From Planctomycetota bacterium (GTDB lineage Bacteria > Planctomycetota > J058 > JAJDCP01): 47,206 nt of DNA. The notes beneath the pieces are model-generated. The model was not told the DNA's origin, did not search any database, and worked only from the letters and a program-made list of their open reading frames with translations. The stretch spans positions 1 through 47,206 of the forward strand of contig JAJDCP010000170.1 of NCBI GenBank assembly GCA_029260765.1, in the 5' to 3' direction. Within the stretch, counting starts at the first letter, position 1, and every line of letters starts with the position of its first letter. Shown in pieces: positions 26,127 through 35,122 of the stretch. A program made the position numbers and the translations under genes.

Positions 26127-26537
26127 TCAGCGATCACCCGAACAGTAGTGGTCGAAGAGCCGCGCAGCCTCCGGGCACCATATCTCCGTGTGGCCGCAGC
26201 CTCCGCAGATCCAGGCCTTGAGCTTGGCTGTGACGCGGTCTTTGAATACCCAGGCATGCGGGTCTCCATCGACGGCGACGCTCAGCTCTTTGTTGTAGTT
26301 CTCGTCATGGTCGATGATCTGGCTGGCGGGGAAGACCTTTTGGGCACTGCAGCGTTTGCACCGCCTGAGCGGTGGCAGGGGCCTCTCGTTTGTGTCTTCG
26401 ACGACAGGTTCGCTGTCGACAGCCGGTGCGATGTCATCGAAGTGGACATCGTGCACTCCGGCACGCGAGGTGCCGCACTGCCAACAGGCGCCGAAGGAGT
26501 CTTGATGACGTTCCTTGCACTGCTTGCACGTCCACAT
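26127..26537 (-). CDS. Double zinc-ribbon protein, function unknown
   Basis: A 136-residue soluble protein. The N-terminal MWTCKQCKERHQDSFGACWQ CGTSRAG is a RanBP2-like zinc ribbon (CxxC-x10-CxxC) of a kind common at the start of small bacterial proteins. A second metal site is formed by CKRCSAQKVF and WICGGCGHTEIWCPEA in the C-terminal half. The middle is acidic. ATG 26537 is preceded by CAGGAG. No partner gene is close, and no function can be assigned. Confidence 0.75.
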   Translation of the reverse strand: MWTCKQCKERHQDSFGACWQCGTSRAGVHDVHFDDIAPAVDSEPVVEDTNERPLPPLRRCKRCSAQKVFPASQIIDHDENYNKELSVAVDGDPHAWVFKDRVTAKLKAWICGGCGHTEIWCPEAARLFDHYCSGDR

Positions 26538-26871
26538 ACCGAGCTCCTGGAGTGTTGCCCGGTCGTGCCCCGTCCGGGCCGTCAGCAGATCCTAGCCCGG
26601 ATCCGTCACCAGGATCGTAGCGAGGACCCGGATGGCCGCGAGGATTCGGGCTTGAGCAGCGCAGACGCTACGGGGATATCTTCGAGCAGCGAGGGTTCGA
26701 ATTCGCCGGCCAGGCGGGGCCGCAGCAGAAACTGGTGACGGATTCGGGCTAACCGGAAACCTGGTTGTTTGTCTCTTCTGCAGCGGCTGAAAACGGCGCG
26801 ACTCGCGGAGAGGGCTGTTGGTCAGCCCCGTCAGCTGTTATCATCCCGACAAGTCCTTAGAGGCGTTGGTG
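26538..26871. other. Intergenic region without a recognisable gene
   Basis: A 334-bp divergent interval between the zinc-ribbon gene (minus) and the CHAT protease gene (plus). It must hold both promoters, but I could not pick clear -35/-10 elements. Short open frames here do not look like protein. Confidence 0.5.
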
Positions 26872-28089
26872 ATGGCCCGGTTCCGCGTGCATTCCGGTCG
26901 TGTCGAACACATCACGGTGTCCCGCAAGGGAACCGTCAAGCTGGTCTCTGTGACGGATGCCGAGGGCACCGAGATGTTGGGGGGAGCCGCCGCCCTCGAT
27001 CTCAAACGCCGCGGCAAGGGCGGAAAACTGCGCTACCAGATCAAAAAGGCGCCCCAGAAAGTCACCATTACCGTCGAGCGGATTCCGCAGAACAAGGTCC
27101 ACAGCAAATTCTATCCCGACAAGATCGTCTCTACGGTTGTTTCCGAGCAACAATGCGCGCCGGGCAGTTATGAGATCGAATTGCGCCCCGACAGGGTCCG
27201 CGACAACAGCAGCAACGAGCTGTGGACCGGACGCGATGACGGCAAAGCCTGCCGTCTGCTGCTCGGCGGCCGGTACCGGCTGAAGATCGTAGGGGTCGAC
27301 GGTTCGGGACGTGAAGCCAGCGACACGCAGTTGCTCGAGATCGCGGCGCCTGTTGCCATCCTGCATGGGCCCTGGTTCCCGCAACACTTCACTGAAGCCG
27401 AGGAAGAAGGCCCTGTCAGCAACCTCGACGACTCGAGCAATGCGGCAGCGGTGTTGAAGAACCTGGGCGATGGCTCGAGCTTTGCTTGCGAGTTGGTCGA
27501 GGTCAGCCGCGCAAAAAAAGTCATGCAGGGGCTGCGCAACGAGTCCGCCTTGTTCAGTTACAGCGGTCACGGCTCAGTCGGCCGTATCTGGTTCTACGAC
27601 AACAGTACCGACGCTGCCGAGAAGACCGCGGCGACCACGCTGCTCGTCACGCACACGGAGTGCGCGGTGCTCTCCCACAATGACCGTACCTATGTACCGC
27701 AGTCGACCGAGCTGCCAAAGAGTGGCAAGCCGCTGCGCGACGTGCTGCTGGTCTTTTTGAACACGTGTTATGCCGGGGGAGGCGACCCGGAGGACAACAT
27801 GGCCTTGAAGATGATCGAGCTCGGGGCCGATTTTGTGGTCGGGTTTGCGAAGTCGATCTATTTTCCCGTGGCCAACGACTTCACCCAGAACTTCTTCAAG
27901 CGCTGTTCGAAGGGGGAGCCGATCGTACGGGCCGCCCGCAGCGCCATCCGCTACGCGGACAAGCGCAATGCCTGGATCTACTCGCGTAGCGAGCCGAAGG
28001 CGGAGAGTTTCATCAAGCTCTATGTGGCGCCCGGTGTGCCGGAGCCGCATACGCTGGTGCCTGCGCGCTACGGCTGCGGGAAGGCGTAG
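26872..28089 (+). CDS. CHAT/caspase-like cysteine protease (clan CD)
   Basis: A 405-residue protein. Residues 1-160 are beta-rich and look like one or two beta-sandwich domains (YRLKIVGVDGSGREASDTQL at the end). Residues about 165-390 carry the caspase-like dyad: His233 in FSYSGHGSVGRIWF and Cys299 in LVFLNTCYAGGG, followed by GADFVVGFAKSIYF and a C-terminal helix AARSAIRYADKRNAW. This His-then-Cys order after hydrophobic strands defines clan CD proteases (caspase, CHAT, gingipain). There is no signal peptide, so it is cytoplasmic. ATG 26872 is the likely start, as 18 upstream codons from GTG 26818 look non-coding. It leads a four-gene run with 15-bp, 4-bp and 44-bp gaps. Confidence 0.8.
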   Translation: MARFRVHSGRVEHITVSRKGTVKLVSVTDAEGTEMLGGAAALDLKRRGKGGKLRYQIKKAPQKVTITVERIPQNKVHSKFYPDKIVSTVVSEQQCAPGSYEIELRPDRVRDNSSNELWTGRDDGKACRLLLGGRYRLKIVGVDGSGREASDTQLLEIAAPVAILHGPWFPQHFTEAEEEGPVSNLDDSSNAAAVLKNLGDGSSFACELVEVSRAKKVMQGLRNESALFSYSGHGSVGRIWFYDNSTDAAEKTAATTLLVTHTECAVLSHNDRTYVPQSTELPKSGKPLRDVLLVFLNTCYAGGGDPEDNMALKMIELGADFVVGFAKSIYFPVANDFTQNFFKRCSKGEPIVRAARSAIRYADKRNAWIYSRSEPKAESFIKLYVAPGVPEPHTLVPARYGCGKA

Positions 28090-28104
28090 GGGGGGGAGGC
28101 TGGC

Positions 28105-28923
28105 GTGGAGTTGCTTGACGAGCAGGCGTGCCGCGAGCGGGCCTTCGCGCTGTGGTTGGACGGGCGCGGCGAGGCGGCGCTGGATCGGGCTGTGTTCGAA
28201 TTCTGCACCCGCGACCCCGAAGAGGCCGATTCTCCGATCGACGGCCCGACGCTGGTGTTCAGCGGCGAGTTGGGAACTTTCGAGGTCGCTCGTGAGAGCG
28301 GTCTGGTCGTCGACTACGCGGGCTCTCTGGCTCCTTTGCGGGTACCCCAGTGGGGTCCCGACGATGCGCCCTTGAGCGACTCCGAGAGACTGCGGCAGGC
28401 CGCCGATGCCGCCGAATTCGGGCTGGAAGAGGCCCGTCAGCTTGCGGAGGACTATGCCGCCCGACACCATTCCGGTTTCCGAGCGCGCAATTTCCAACCT
28501 CAACCGGACGGCGGCATGCGGTTGTTGGGGGATGAGGCCAGTTACAGCTTTGCATGGTGCGAGGAAGCGCGGGACGGCGAGGTCGCCGTCTTCCCCAATA
28601 CCATCAGCGTTGAAGTGCATCCGTTGGAAGGTGTGGTCAGCGCCTACACCGCCAGCAATCTGGTGTTGGTCGAGCGCCAGCCTGCCGAGGTCCCCGAAGA
28701 GCAGGCACGCAAGGATGCTATCGCCTGTTTCCAGGCGTCGCTCGATGCGGGCAGTGTGCGGTTGGGAAGTGAGCCTCTGGCGGGTCTGACCATTCTGCCC
28801 GCAGCCGATCGGCTGAGCGGTCGGCTCGCCTGGAGCGTGCGTCTGGAGTTGGTCGGCAAGACCCACAGCCTTCGTTCGGTGCTGCTCGATGCGCGCAGCG
28901 GCGAGTTGCTGCGGAAGAGCTGA
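28105..28923 (+). CDS. Hypothetical protein with PepSY/YcdB-like region
   Basis: A 272-residue soluble protein with a GTG start at 28105 after GGGGGGAGG. Residues 95-130 are helical (FGLEEARQLAEDYAARHHSG). From about 150 on it alternates short strands with the phrases FPNTISVEVHPLEGVVSAYT and RSVLLDARSGELLRKS, which resemble the PepSY/YcdB repeats often found in secreted peptidase inhibitors or propeptides. It has no signal peptide. Lying directly behind a caspase-like protease, it could be that protease's inhibitor or substrate; this is inference from position and the weak PepSY resemblance. Confidence 0.6.
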   Translation: MELLDEQACRERAFALWLDGRGEAALDRAVFEFCTRDPEEADSPIDGPTLVFSGELGTFEVARESGLVVDYAGSLAPLRVPQWGPDDAPLSDSERLRQAADAAEFGLEEARQLAEDYAARHHSGFRARNFQPQPDGGMRLLGDEASYSFAWCEEARDGEVAVFPNTISVEVHPLEGVVSAYTASNLVLVERQPAEVPEEQARKDAIACFQASLDAGSVRLGSEPLAGLTILPAADRLSGRLAWSVRLELVGKTHSLRSVLLDARSGELLRKS

Positions 28924-28927
28924 GCCG

Positions 28928-30721
28928 ATGTCTGTGGGCGCCCCAGAGCCGATCGAAGAGTCGGCGCGTTTGTGCGCACTGTATCGGTTGGCGATTCTCG
29001 ACACTCCCCCCGAAGAGTCCTTCGACCGCATTACACGGCTTGTCCGTAAGGCGCTTGAGGTGCCGATCGCCTTGATCGTCCTGGTCGATGCGGAGCGGCA
29101 GTGGTTCAAGTCGAGGCAAGGGCTCGAGGTCTCTGAGACACCACGCGAGATCGCCTTCTGCGCTCATACGATCCTGGCAGATCGTCTGTTCTTGGTGCCC
29201 GATGCCCGCGAGGATGCGCGCTTCAGGGACAATCCACTCGTCTGCGGTGCGCCGAACATCCGCTTCTATGCAGGCCAGCCACTCCACGGTCCCGATGGGT
29301 ATCTGGTCGGAACCCTGTGTGTGATCGATGAAGTTCCGCGGAGCCTGTCCGCAGATCAGGTCGAGATCCTGCAAGACCTCGCAGCGATCGCTGAACAACA
29401 GCTCTCTGCCCGATCGGCGACGGAGCTGCTGCTGCAGATGGACGTGGCCAAACGCCGCTTTGAGACCCTGGCTGCCTTCCTGCCCGTGGGAGTTTTTGAG
29501 GCCGATATGGACGGCGGATGCACCTACACCAATAAGAGCTGGAACGAGATGACCGGACTCACCCCAGACCAGGCCCTGAAAGGGGGCTGGGCTGGAGCGA
29601 TCCACGAAGATGACCGCGACGCCGTCCTGCAAGCCTGGAGAGAGGCCGTGGCGTCAGACGCAAAGGTGTTCGAGCGGACTTTTCGTTTCCGCCGCCCTTC
29701 CGGTGAATCACGCTGGGTGCAGACGCGCGCGAATGCCGTCCGCACTCCGGATGGCGCGGTGGTGGGCTGGGTCGGCCTCAACCAGGACATCACGGATGAC
29801 CGCAATCTGCGGCAGGCCCTCGAAGAGAGCGAGCAGCGTTTCCGCCAGCTCGCCGAAGCCAGCGACGCGGTATTCTGGATTACAGAGGTTCCGTCCAACC
29901 AGGTGATCTACGTGAGCCCGGCCTATGCGAGGATCTGGAAGCGCTCCGTCGCGTCGCTTCTGGCCGATCCCTGGGATTGGATCGGGGCCATACACCCGAG
30001 CGACCGGGCGCGTACGCAGGCCGCCTTTGAAGAAGTGCTCAATGGGGCCGAGGCGTTTGAGGTGGAGTTCCGCGTGCAGCGGCCCGATGGCACAGAGCGC
30101 TATGTTCTCGACCGCGGATTCCCCGTGCGCGATGCGCAGGGAAACATCGTGCGCATGGCAGGGTATGCTTCCGATGTGACCGAGCTCCACGCCGCCCAGG
30201 AGAAGCTGCGTCTGAGGGCAGAGATCGATTGGCTGACCGGTGCGGTCAATGCGGGCAAGTTGCGCGGTCTGCTGAGCCACGAGCTGGCGCGGACGCAGCG
30301 ACAGCGCGCGCCCCTGGCGCTGGCGATCATCGATGTCGACAACTTCAAGCAGGTCAATGACCGTTACGGGCACGCCGCGGGGGACGCTGCACTGCGGTGG
30401 ATCGCGGAGAGTTTCCGCGCCCGGCTGCGCGCAGCCGACGTGTTGGGACGGCTTGGAGGCGACGAATTCTGTGTGGTGCTGCCAGATTGCGCCAAGGAGG
30501 CCGCTGCCAAGGTGCTGTCTGCGATTTCCCAGGAGATCGCCACCACGCCCGTAGTCTTGTTGTCGGGGGAGTCGATTGCGGTCACCGTCAGCATCGGCGT
30601 GACCGCTACGCTCGCGGGAGCCCTTTCCGACGATACGCTGCTGCGGCAGGCCGACGAGGCGCTCTACCAGGCGAAACACAACGGCCGCAACCAGGTGTGT
30701 TGCGCGCAGGGCCAGGGCTAG
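28928..30721 (+). CDS. GAF-PAS-PAS-GGDEF diguanylate cyclase
   Basis: A 597-residue cytoplasmic signalling enzyme. Domains in order: a GAF domain of the ALYRLAILDTPPEESFDRIT type (10-160), two PAS domains with PAC motifs (about 180-300 and 305-425; SYMMETRICAL phrases WVGLNQDITDD and MAGYASDVTELH), and a GGDEF domain (435-597). The active site GGDEF is at 510-514. The inhibitory I-site RAAD (501-504) sits exactly five residues before it, so it should be an active, product-inhibited maker of cyclic di-GMP. ATG 28928 lies 4 bp after the preceding stop. No membrane helix is present, so the input is a cytoplasmic ligand, redox or light cue. Confidence 0.93.
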   Translation: MSVGAPEPIEESARLCALYRLAILDTPPEESFDRITRLVRKALEVPIALIVLVDAERQWFKSRQGLEVSETPREIAFCAHTILADRLFLVPDAREDARFRDNPLVCGAPNIRFYAGQPLHGPDGYLVGTLCVIDEVPRSLSADQVEILQDLAAIAEQQLSARSATELLLQMDVAKRRFETLAAFLPVGVFEADMDGGCTYTNKSWNEMTGLTPDQALKGGWAGAIHEDDRDAVLQAWREAVASDAKVFERTFRFRRPSGESRWVQTRANAVRTPDGAVVGWVGLNQDITDDRNLRQALEESEQRFRQLAEASDAVFWITEVPSNQVIYVSPAYARIWKRSVASLLADPWDWIGAIHPSDRARTQAAFEEVLNGAEAFEVEFRVQRPDGTERYVLDRGFPVRDAQGNIVRMAGYASDVTELHAAQEKLRLRAEIDWLTGAVNAGKLRGLLSHELARTQRQRAPLALAIIDVDNFKQVNDRYGHAAGDAALRWIAESFRARLRAADVLGRLGGDEFCVVLPDCAKEAAAKVLSAISQEIATTPVVLLSGESIAVTVSIGVTATLAGALSDDTLLRQADEALYQAKHNGRNQVCCAQGQG

Positions 30722-30765
30722 CGTCGTAGACACTCGAAAGCGACGAAACCATCGGAGAGAAGACG

Positions 30766-31224
30766 ATGGCACGCGATCCAATACCCACCTGGGCGTTTGC
30801 ATTGACTGTCGTGCGCAGCGGCCGCAGGGTCCTGCTGGTCCACGAGCGTAGACACGGCCAGCTCTGGTTCTTGCCAGCAGGACGCGTAGAACCTGGGGAG
30901 AGTCTGGCAGACGCGGCCAGACGCGAGACGCTCGAGGAGGCGGGGATTCCGATTGTGCTCGAGGGCATCGTGGCGATCCAACACACACCCAGCCCGACCG
31001 GAGCGCGGCTGCGGGCGATCTTCGTGGCACGTCCGGCCGACGACACGCCTCCGAAGACGCAGGCGGATGCCGAGTCGCTCGAGGCGCGTTGGGTCACCCT
31101 CGACGAGCTGGCGGAGCTACCCCTGCGTGGCGAGGAAGTCGCGCGCCTGTGTAGAGAAGTGCTCTCGGGGCGTCAGGTCTTCCCCTTGTCTCTACTGCAA
31201 ACAGAGGGAGGCGAAAGCCGCTGA
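30766..31224 (+). CDS. Nudix hydrolase
   Basis: A 152-residue single-domain Nudix protein. The Nudix box is complete: GRVEPGESLADAARRETLEE then AG (Gx5Ex7REUxEExGU), which binds metal and hydrolyses a nucleoside diphosphate linked to some group X. The rest fits the MutT-like fold (LWFLPAG, RWVTLDELAELPL). Substrate unknown. It follows the diguanylate cyclase by 44 bp and may close the four-gene run that starts with the CHAT protease. Confidence 0.9.
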   Translation: MARDPIPTWAFALTVVRSGRRVLLVHERRHGQLWFLPAGRVEPGESLADAARRETLEEAGIPIVLEGIVAIQHTPSPTGARLRAIFVARPADDTPPKTQADAESLEARWVTLDELAELPLRGEEVARLCREVLSGRQVFPLSLLQTEGGESR

Positions 31225-31228
31225 GGGC

Positions 31229-31426
31229 TCAAAGAGGTCCAGAAGTGTCGAGCAGCGTGTCACCGAGAGCCTCGTAGAGGTCCGCCGTATGGACCAGGCA
31301 CAGGTGGATCGGGGATGTGCTCGTTCCATCGACCTCGATGCAGCTGTAGGCTGGATCGCAGCAGCCCTGAGCCCGACAGGGCGCCCAGCCGCCACGCACT
31401 CTGCGCGCTTCACAACTCAACTCCAT
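31229..31426 (-). CDS. Small cysteine-rich protein
   Basis: A 65-residue protein starting at ATG 31426, 7 bases after AAGGAG. This site decides against the longer frame from 31552. Six cysteines and a terminal Cys-x-x-His (CEARRVRGGWAPCRAQGCCD, then YSCIEV and HLCLVHTADLYEALG) suggest one small zinc site followed by a helix. I recognise no family. It converges with the Nudix gene, whose stop is only 4 bp away. Confidence 0.65.
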   Translation of the reverse strand: MELSCEARRVRGGWAPCRAQGCCDPAYSCIEVDGTSTSPIHLCLVHTADLYEALGDTLLDTSGPL

Positions 31427-31569
31427 GGAAGGCTCCTTGGGGACGTCATAATTGCCACCATGGGGATTATTGTCGCGATGGCCTCCGACTGCAACAACGT
31501 CGTCGCAAGGCCGCCTTCCTGGCCGCTCTTCAGCAAGAGACCCGGCAAGCATCGGGGATTCTCTCCGGG

Positions 31570-32532
31570 CTACCAGCCTCGCTGCTCGCGTACCCGCGCG
31601 CTCAGCGCTGCCAGGCGCCGCTTCTGCCGCTCGTTGGGTTGGGGGCCGAACGCCGCCAGCCGCGTGAGGTAGACGTAGACCACCCGCAGCCTCAGCAGAC
31701 TCTCGAGTAGGGCGAGCTCGGGCAGATCGGGCCCGTACTCCTGATAACCCGCAAGCAAGGCGGTCCGGATGGCATCACGCTCTGGCCGGCGGGAAAGCAC
31801 GGAGAGGCCGACGGCCAGGTCCATCGCAAAGAAGTGCCGACAGCAGTTTCCAAAGTCGAAGCCGGTGATGCCCGTCTCAGGAAGGTAGCGGAAGTTCACG
31901 GGCGCGCAGTCGGCGTGGATCATGCCGAAACCACGCCGGGTCTCGGGAACCGCGTCGAGCGCGGCGAGCAGCAGGTCCAGTTCCCTCCTGCAAGCCATCT
32001 CTGCATGGGGGATCAGCGCTGGCGCCGCGCGAAGCAGGGGCTCGTCCCGCCAGTGCCAGCGGCGCGCCGCGCCCGGTCTGAAACTGCGCGCAGCCTGATG
32101 GAGCTTTGCCAACCATGCCCCCCAGCTGCGAAAGAAACTCTCGTTCCAATGCTCACTGTCCGGCGCAACGAAATCCCCTCGGGCCGGTTCGAAGACTGTG
32201 ACCTGCAAGAGTCCGTCGGGAGACTCGAGCTGCTCGAGCTCTAGACCCTGCTGCGATGGCAGCGGCGCCGCCACGGGCACTCCTGAGCGGAGCAGATGGC
32301 GCAGGAAGTCGAGCTCCGCGAGGCAGGCCTCGCGGCTGCGATGTTGAGGGCGGGTCAGCCGCAGGTAGCCGAGACCTGGCAGGTGGTACACGGCGTTGGC
32401 GGAGTCGGCGATGTGCTCAAGGCTCGCCGGATCGCCCCCCCAAAGCCGCGCGGCCGCTTGGGCCTGACTGCGCAGCCGATCCTGGGGAAGCAGACCGGCA
32501 TCGGCCACCGAGCGCTCGGATGGTGGAGTCAT
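31570..32532 (-). CDS. APH-fold kinase (SrkA/HomoserineK-like)
   Basis: A 320-residue protein of the phosphotransferase superfamily, different from the one at 19.9 kb. The catalytic loop is MIHADCAPVNFRYL and the metal site ITGFDFGNCCRHFFAMDLA; the Asp, Asn and second Asp are all present. The GFDFGNC and FAMDLAVGL phrases resemble the SrkA/YihE stress kinase and homoserine-kinase II branch. It is last in the run Lon-related protease, 36-codon ORF, kinase, with its ATG overlapping the preceding stop by four bases (ATGA). Confidence 0.87.
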   Translation of the reverse strand: MTPPSERSVADAGLLPQDRLRSQAQAAARLWGGDPASLEHIADSANAVYHLPGLGYLRLTRPQHRSREACLAELDFLRHLLRSGVPVAAPLPSQQGLELEQLESPDGLLQVTVFEPARGDFVAPDSEHWNESFFRSWGAWLAKLHQAARSFRPGAARRWHWRDEPLLRAAPALIPHAEMACRRELDLLLAALDAVPETRRGFGMIHADCAPVNFRYLPETGITGFDFGNCCRHFFAMDLAVGLSVLSRRPERDAIRTALLAGYQEYGPDLPELALLESLLRLRVVYVYLTRLAAFGPQPNERQKRRLAALSARVREQRGW

Positions 32533-32639
32533 TCGTCAACCAGTCGGCGCAGCCAGAGGATCTCGCGCGCCCGCTCGACAAAGGCTTGTTTCGCCTCTTC
32601 CGTCAGGTGTTGCAGACACCAGTTCCCACGTCTGTTCAC
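32529..32639 (-). CDS. 36-residue overlapping small ORF between the Lon-related protease and kinase genes
   Basis: GTG 32639 overlaps the protease stop (GTGA), and its own TGA overlaps the kinase start (ATGA), so it fills the gap exactly. The product MNRRGNWCLQHLTEEAKQAF VERAREILWLRRLVDE is charged and amphipathic, predicted to form one long helix. The double four-base overlap is typical of translational coupling and supports a real gene. It could be a small regulator or adaptor of the protease, but that is inference. Confidence 0.6.
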   Translation of the reverse strand: MNRRGNWCLQHLTEEAKQAFVERAREILWLRRLVDE

Positions 32640-35011
32640 TCCCTGCGCCCCCAACGCTGAGCCGTCTGCGCAAATCGCTCGAGACGGGACTCGATGCGCG
32701 CATTCAGGGAGTGCTCGGGGAAGCGGCCTTCGGCGTCTCTCTCCCCGACCGGATGCGCACACAAGATCTCGAGCGCCTGGTCGACGGTCTCGATGGGGGC
32801 GATACAGAAGCTTCCGGCCGCCACAGCTTCCACCACCTCGGGCTTGAGCATCAAGTGCGCCACGTTGCTGCGGGGCAGCAGCACGCCGGGCGGCTCCTCC
32901 TCGGCGTCCAGACCGCGCGCCTGGCAGAGCTCGAAGAAGCCCTCGATCTTCTCGTTGACCCCGCCCACCGCCTGGATGCGCCCGTACTGGTCCATCGAGC
33001 CGGTCATCGCGTAGCGCTGGAACACCGGGGCCTCGGCCAGCGCCGACAGCAGCGCGCACATCTCCGCCGCTGTGGCGCTGTCGCCATCGATCCCCCCGTA
33101 GGACTGCTCGAACACCAGCCGTGCATCCAACGCCAAAGGCTGTTGCGGGCAGTAACGCTGGCCGAGGTACCCCGCCAGAATCAAAATGCCCTTGCTGTGC
33201 AGCGGTCCTCCCAGCTCGACCTCGCGTTCGATATCGATCACTTCGCCACGCCCCAAGCGCACCGTCGAGGTGATGCGTCCGACTTTGCCGAACGCCACCC
33301 GCCCGGGACGCACCACCGACAGGCCATTGACCTGCCCCACGGCGCAGCCCGTGCTGCGGATGTGCCTCACCCCCTCGAGCACCTCCTCGATGATCCGCTC
33401 ACGCAGCCGGCCTGCCCGGTATTCACTGGCCGCCAGGGCGCGCTCGACGTCGGCCCGTGTCACCACCTCGCGCTGTGCCTGGCTGGCAAAGAAGTCGGAC
33501 TCACGCAACAGATCGAACAGTTGCTGCACATGGATCGAGAGCTTGCCTGCATGCTCGGCGTCACGGGCTGCGGCTTCGACGACCTGGCCCATAGCACCGG
33601 GATCGAGGGGCAGAAGACCTTCCTTCCGGATGAGTGTGGCGACCAGGCCGGCAAAGGCCTGCACCCCGGCGGCATCGCGTGGCATGTCTTCTTCGAAGTC
33701 GACCAGCACCTTGAAGAACTTCGTGAACTCCGGTTCGGCATCGCACAACAGCGCATACAGAGAGCGTTCGCCGATCAACACCACCTTCACGTCGAGGGGG
33801 ATCGGGTCGGGTTCCAGAGACTCGGTGCTCAGGGAGCGTTGCTGCCCACTGTCGATGCGGATGCTTTGGGACCGCAAGCTGCGCTTCAGCGCTTCCCAGA
33901 CCTCGTCATCTTTGAGCAGCCTGCGCGCTTCGATGATCAGGTAGCCCCCGTTGGCGCGATGCAGCGCGCCCGGCTTGATCAGGCTGTAGTCGGTCTCCAT
34001 CACACCCATCGTGGAGCGGTACTCGAGCCGGCCCACCAACTCGCCGAGTCCGACCCGGTCCTCGAAGAGCACGGGCGCGCCCTCAGACTCGGCGTTGTCC
34101 ACGATCAGGTTGGCCCCATAGCGGTCGAACAGCGACGAGCCGTCTGCATCGTCTCCGTCGTCGCCGACGATCTGTGCGACCACATCGACTACATCGTCCG
34201 CGACCGTATCGAGATGTTCGGCGACCCCGGAGTGCGAGCCATAGAGCTTCATCAGCTCTTGGATCAGGGGCTCGATGGCCGCACGGGCGATCTCTTCTTC
34301 GAGTTGCTTCAGCTGCTTGCGCTTTTCCCTTTCCCATTGCGGCATGCAGCGCAGCTCGCTCTGCAGCATCTCGTAGACCTTGCGCATGTTGCTCTGTAGA
34401 AGGTCCTGCTCTTCAACCGACAGCGCCTTGAAGCCGTCGTCGTTCAAGGGCTCGTTGTCCTTGAGGAACGACAGCTGCATCGACTGCTCGACTTCGACCA
34501 GCACGATGTTCAAGCCCCGCGCGCGGCGTTTGATGCCGTCGAGCACCTGGGCGCGCTCATGACGGAAGTGGCGCTCGATGTCGCTACGTTGCGCGCGGAA
34601 CTTCTCGCCCTCGAAGGCGATCTCGAGGGCCGGCTTGAGCTCGGTGGCGAACTGCTTCAGGTCCGCGCACAGCCTGCGTCCTTCGCCAGCGAGCAGCCGC
34701 AAGGCGCGCGGCTTCTTGGGATCTTTGAAGTTCTCGACATAGCACCAATCCGAGGCGCTGGGCATGCTGGCTGCTTTGCTGGAGAGGAAGCGGCGCACGA
34801 AATAGTGCTTGCCCATGCCTGTGGGACCGCGGGCAAACAGGTTGTAGCCGACGCCGCGGATCTCCATCCCAAAGCGGATCGCCTCCGCGGCGCGGGCCTG
34901 GCCGACGATGCCTTCGGGAGGCTCGACCTCAGCGGTCGAGGCGAAGCTGAATACACTGGGATCGCAGCAGGTACGGACGGCCTCGGCAGACAGGGTCTCA
35001 AAGCTGGGCAT
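32636..35011 (-). CDS. Lon-related ATP-dependent protease (AAA + S16)
   Basis: A 791-residue protein of the Lon-like branch that lacks the classical Lon N-domain (AAA_32 plus Lon_C type). The nucleotide-binding loop is GPTGMGKH (62-69), with His in the usual Ser/Thr position. The middle is a long helical insertion (80-300), and the Walker B-like phrase is ANGGYLIIEARRLL. The proteolytic dyad is Ser645 in DGDSATAAEM and Lys688 in GGVNEKIEGF, 43 residues apart as in E. coli Lon. It is cytoplasmic and probably degrades selected or damaged proteins. ATG 35011 follows CAGGAG. It leads the operon with the small ORF and the APH kinase. Confidence 0.9.
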   Translation of the reverse strand: MPSFETLSAEAVRTCCDPSVFSFASTAEVEPPEGIVGQARAAEAIRFGMEIRGVGYNLFARGPTGMGKHYFVRRFLSSKAASMPSASDWCYVENFKDPKKPRALRLLAGEGRRLCADLKQFATELKPALEIAFEGEKFRAQRSDIERHFRHERAQVLDGIKRRARGLNIVLVEVEQSMQLSFLKDNEPLNDDGFKALSVEEQDLLQSNMRKVYEMLQSELRCMPQWEREKRKQLKQLEEEIARAAIEPLIQELMKLYGSHSGVAEHLDTVADDVVDVVAQIVGDDGDDADGSSLFDRYGANLIVDNAESEGAPVLFEDRVGLGELVGRLEYRSTMGVMETDYSLIKPGALHRANGGYLIIEARRLLKDDEVWEALKRSLRSQSIRIDSGQQRSLSTESLEPDPIPLDVKVVLIGERSLYALLCDAEPEFTKFFKVLVDFEEDMPRDAAGVQAFAGLVATLIRKEGLLPLDPGAMGQVVEAAARDAEHAGKLSIHVQQLFDLLRESDFFASQAQREVVTRADVERALAASEYRAGRLRERIIEEVLEGVRHIRSTGCAVGQVNGLSVVRPGRVAFGKVGRITSTVRLGRGEVIDIEREVELGGPLHSKGILILAGYLGQRYCPQQPLALDARLVFEQSYGGIDGDSATAAEMCALLSALAEAPVFQRYAMTGSMDQYGRIQAVGGVNEKIEGFFELCQARGLDAEEEPPGVLLPRSNVAHLMLKPEVVEAVAAGSFCIAPIETVDQALEILCAHPVGERDAEGRFPEHSLNARIESRLERFAQTAQRWGRRE

Positions 35012-35122
35012 GGGGGGCTCCTGGCAGAAGGACTGGTGCCCGCAAGGTACCAGGCGAGGGGGCTGGTTTGCAAAGCGTCTGCCCGCGGATTACAACCAGG
35101 AGATTCTCCACAGGAGACCCGC

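Noticed and set aside
32711..34399. 562-codon plus-strand frame
   Set aside because: Antisense to the Lon-related protease, which has its Ser-Lys dyad and nucleotide-binding motifs intact.
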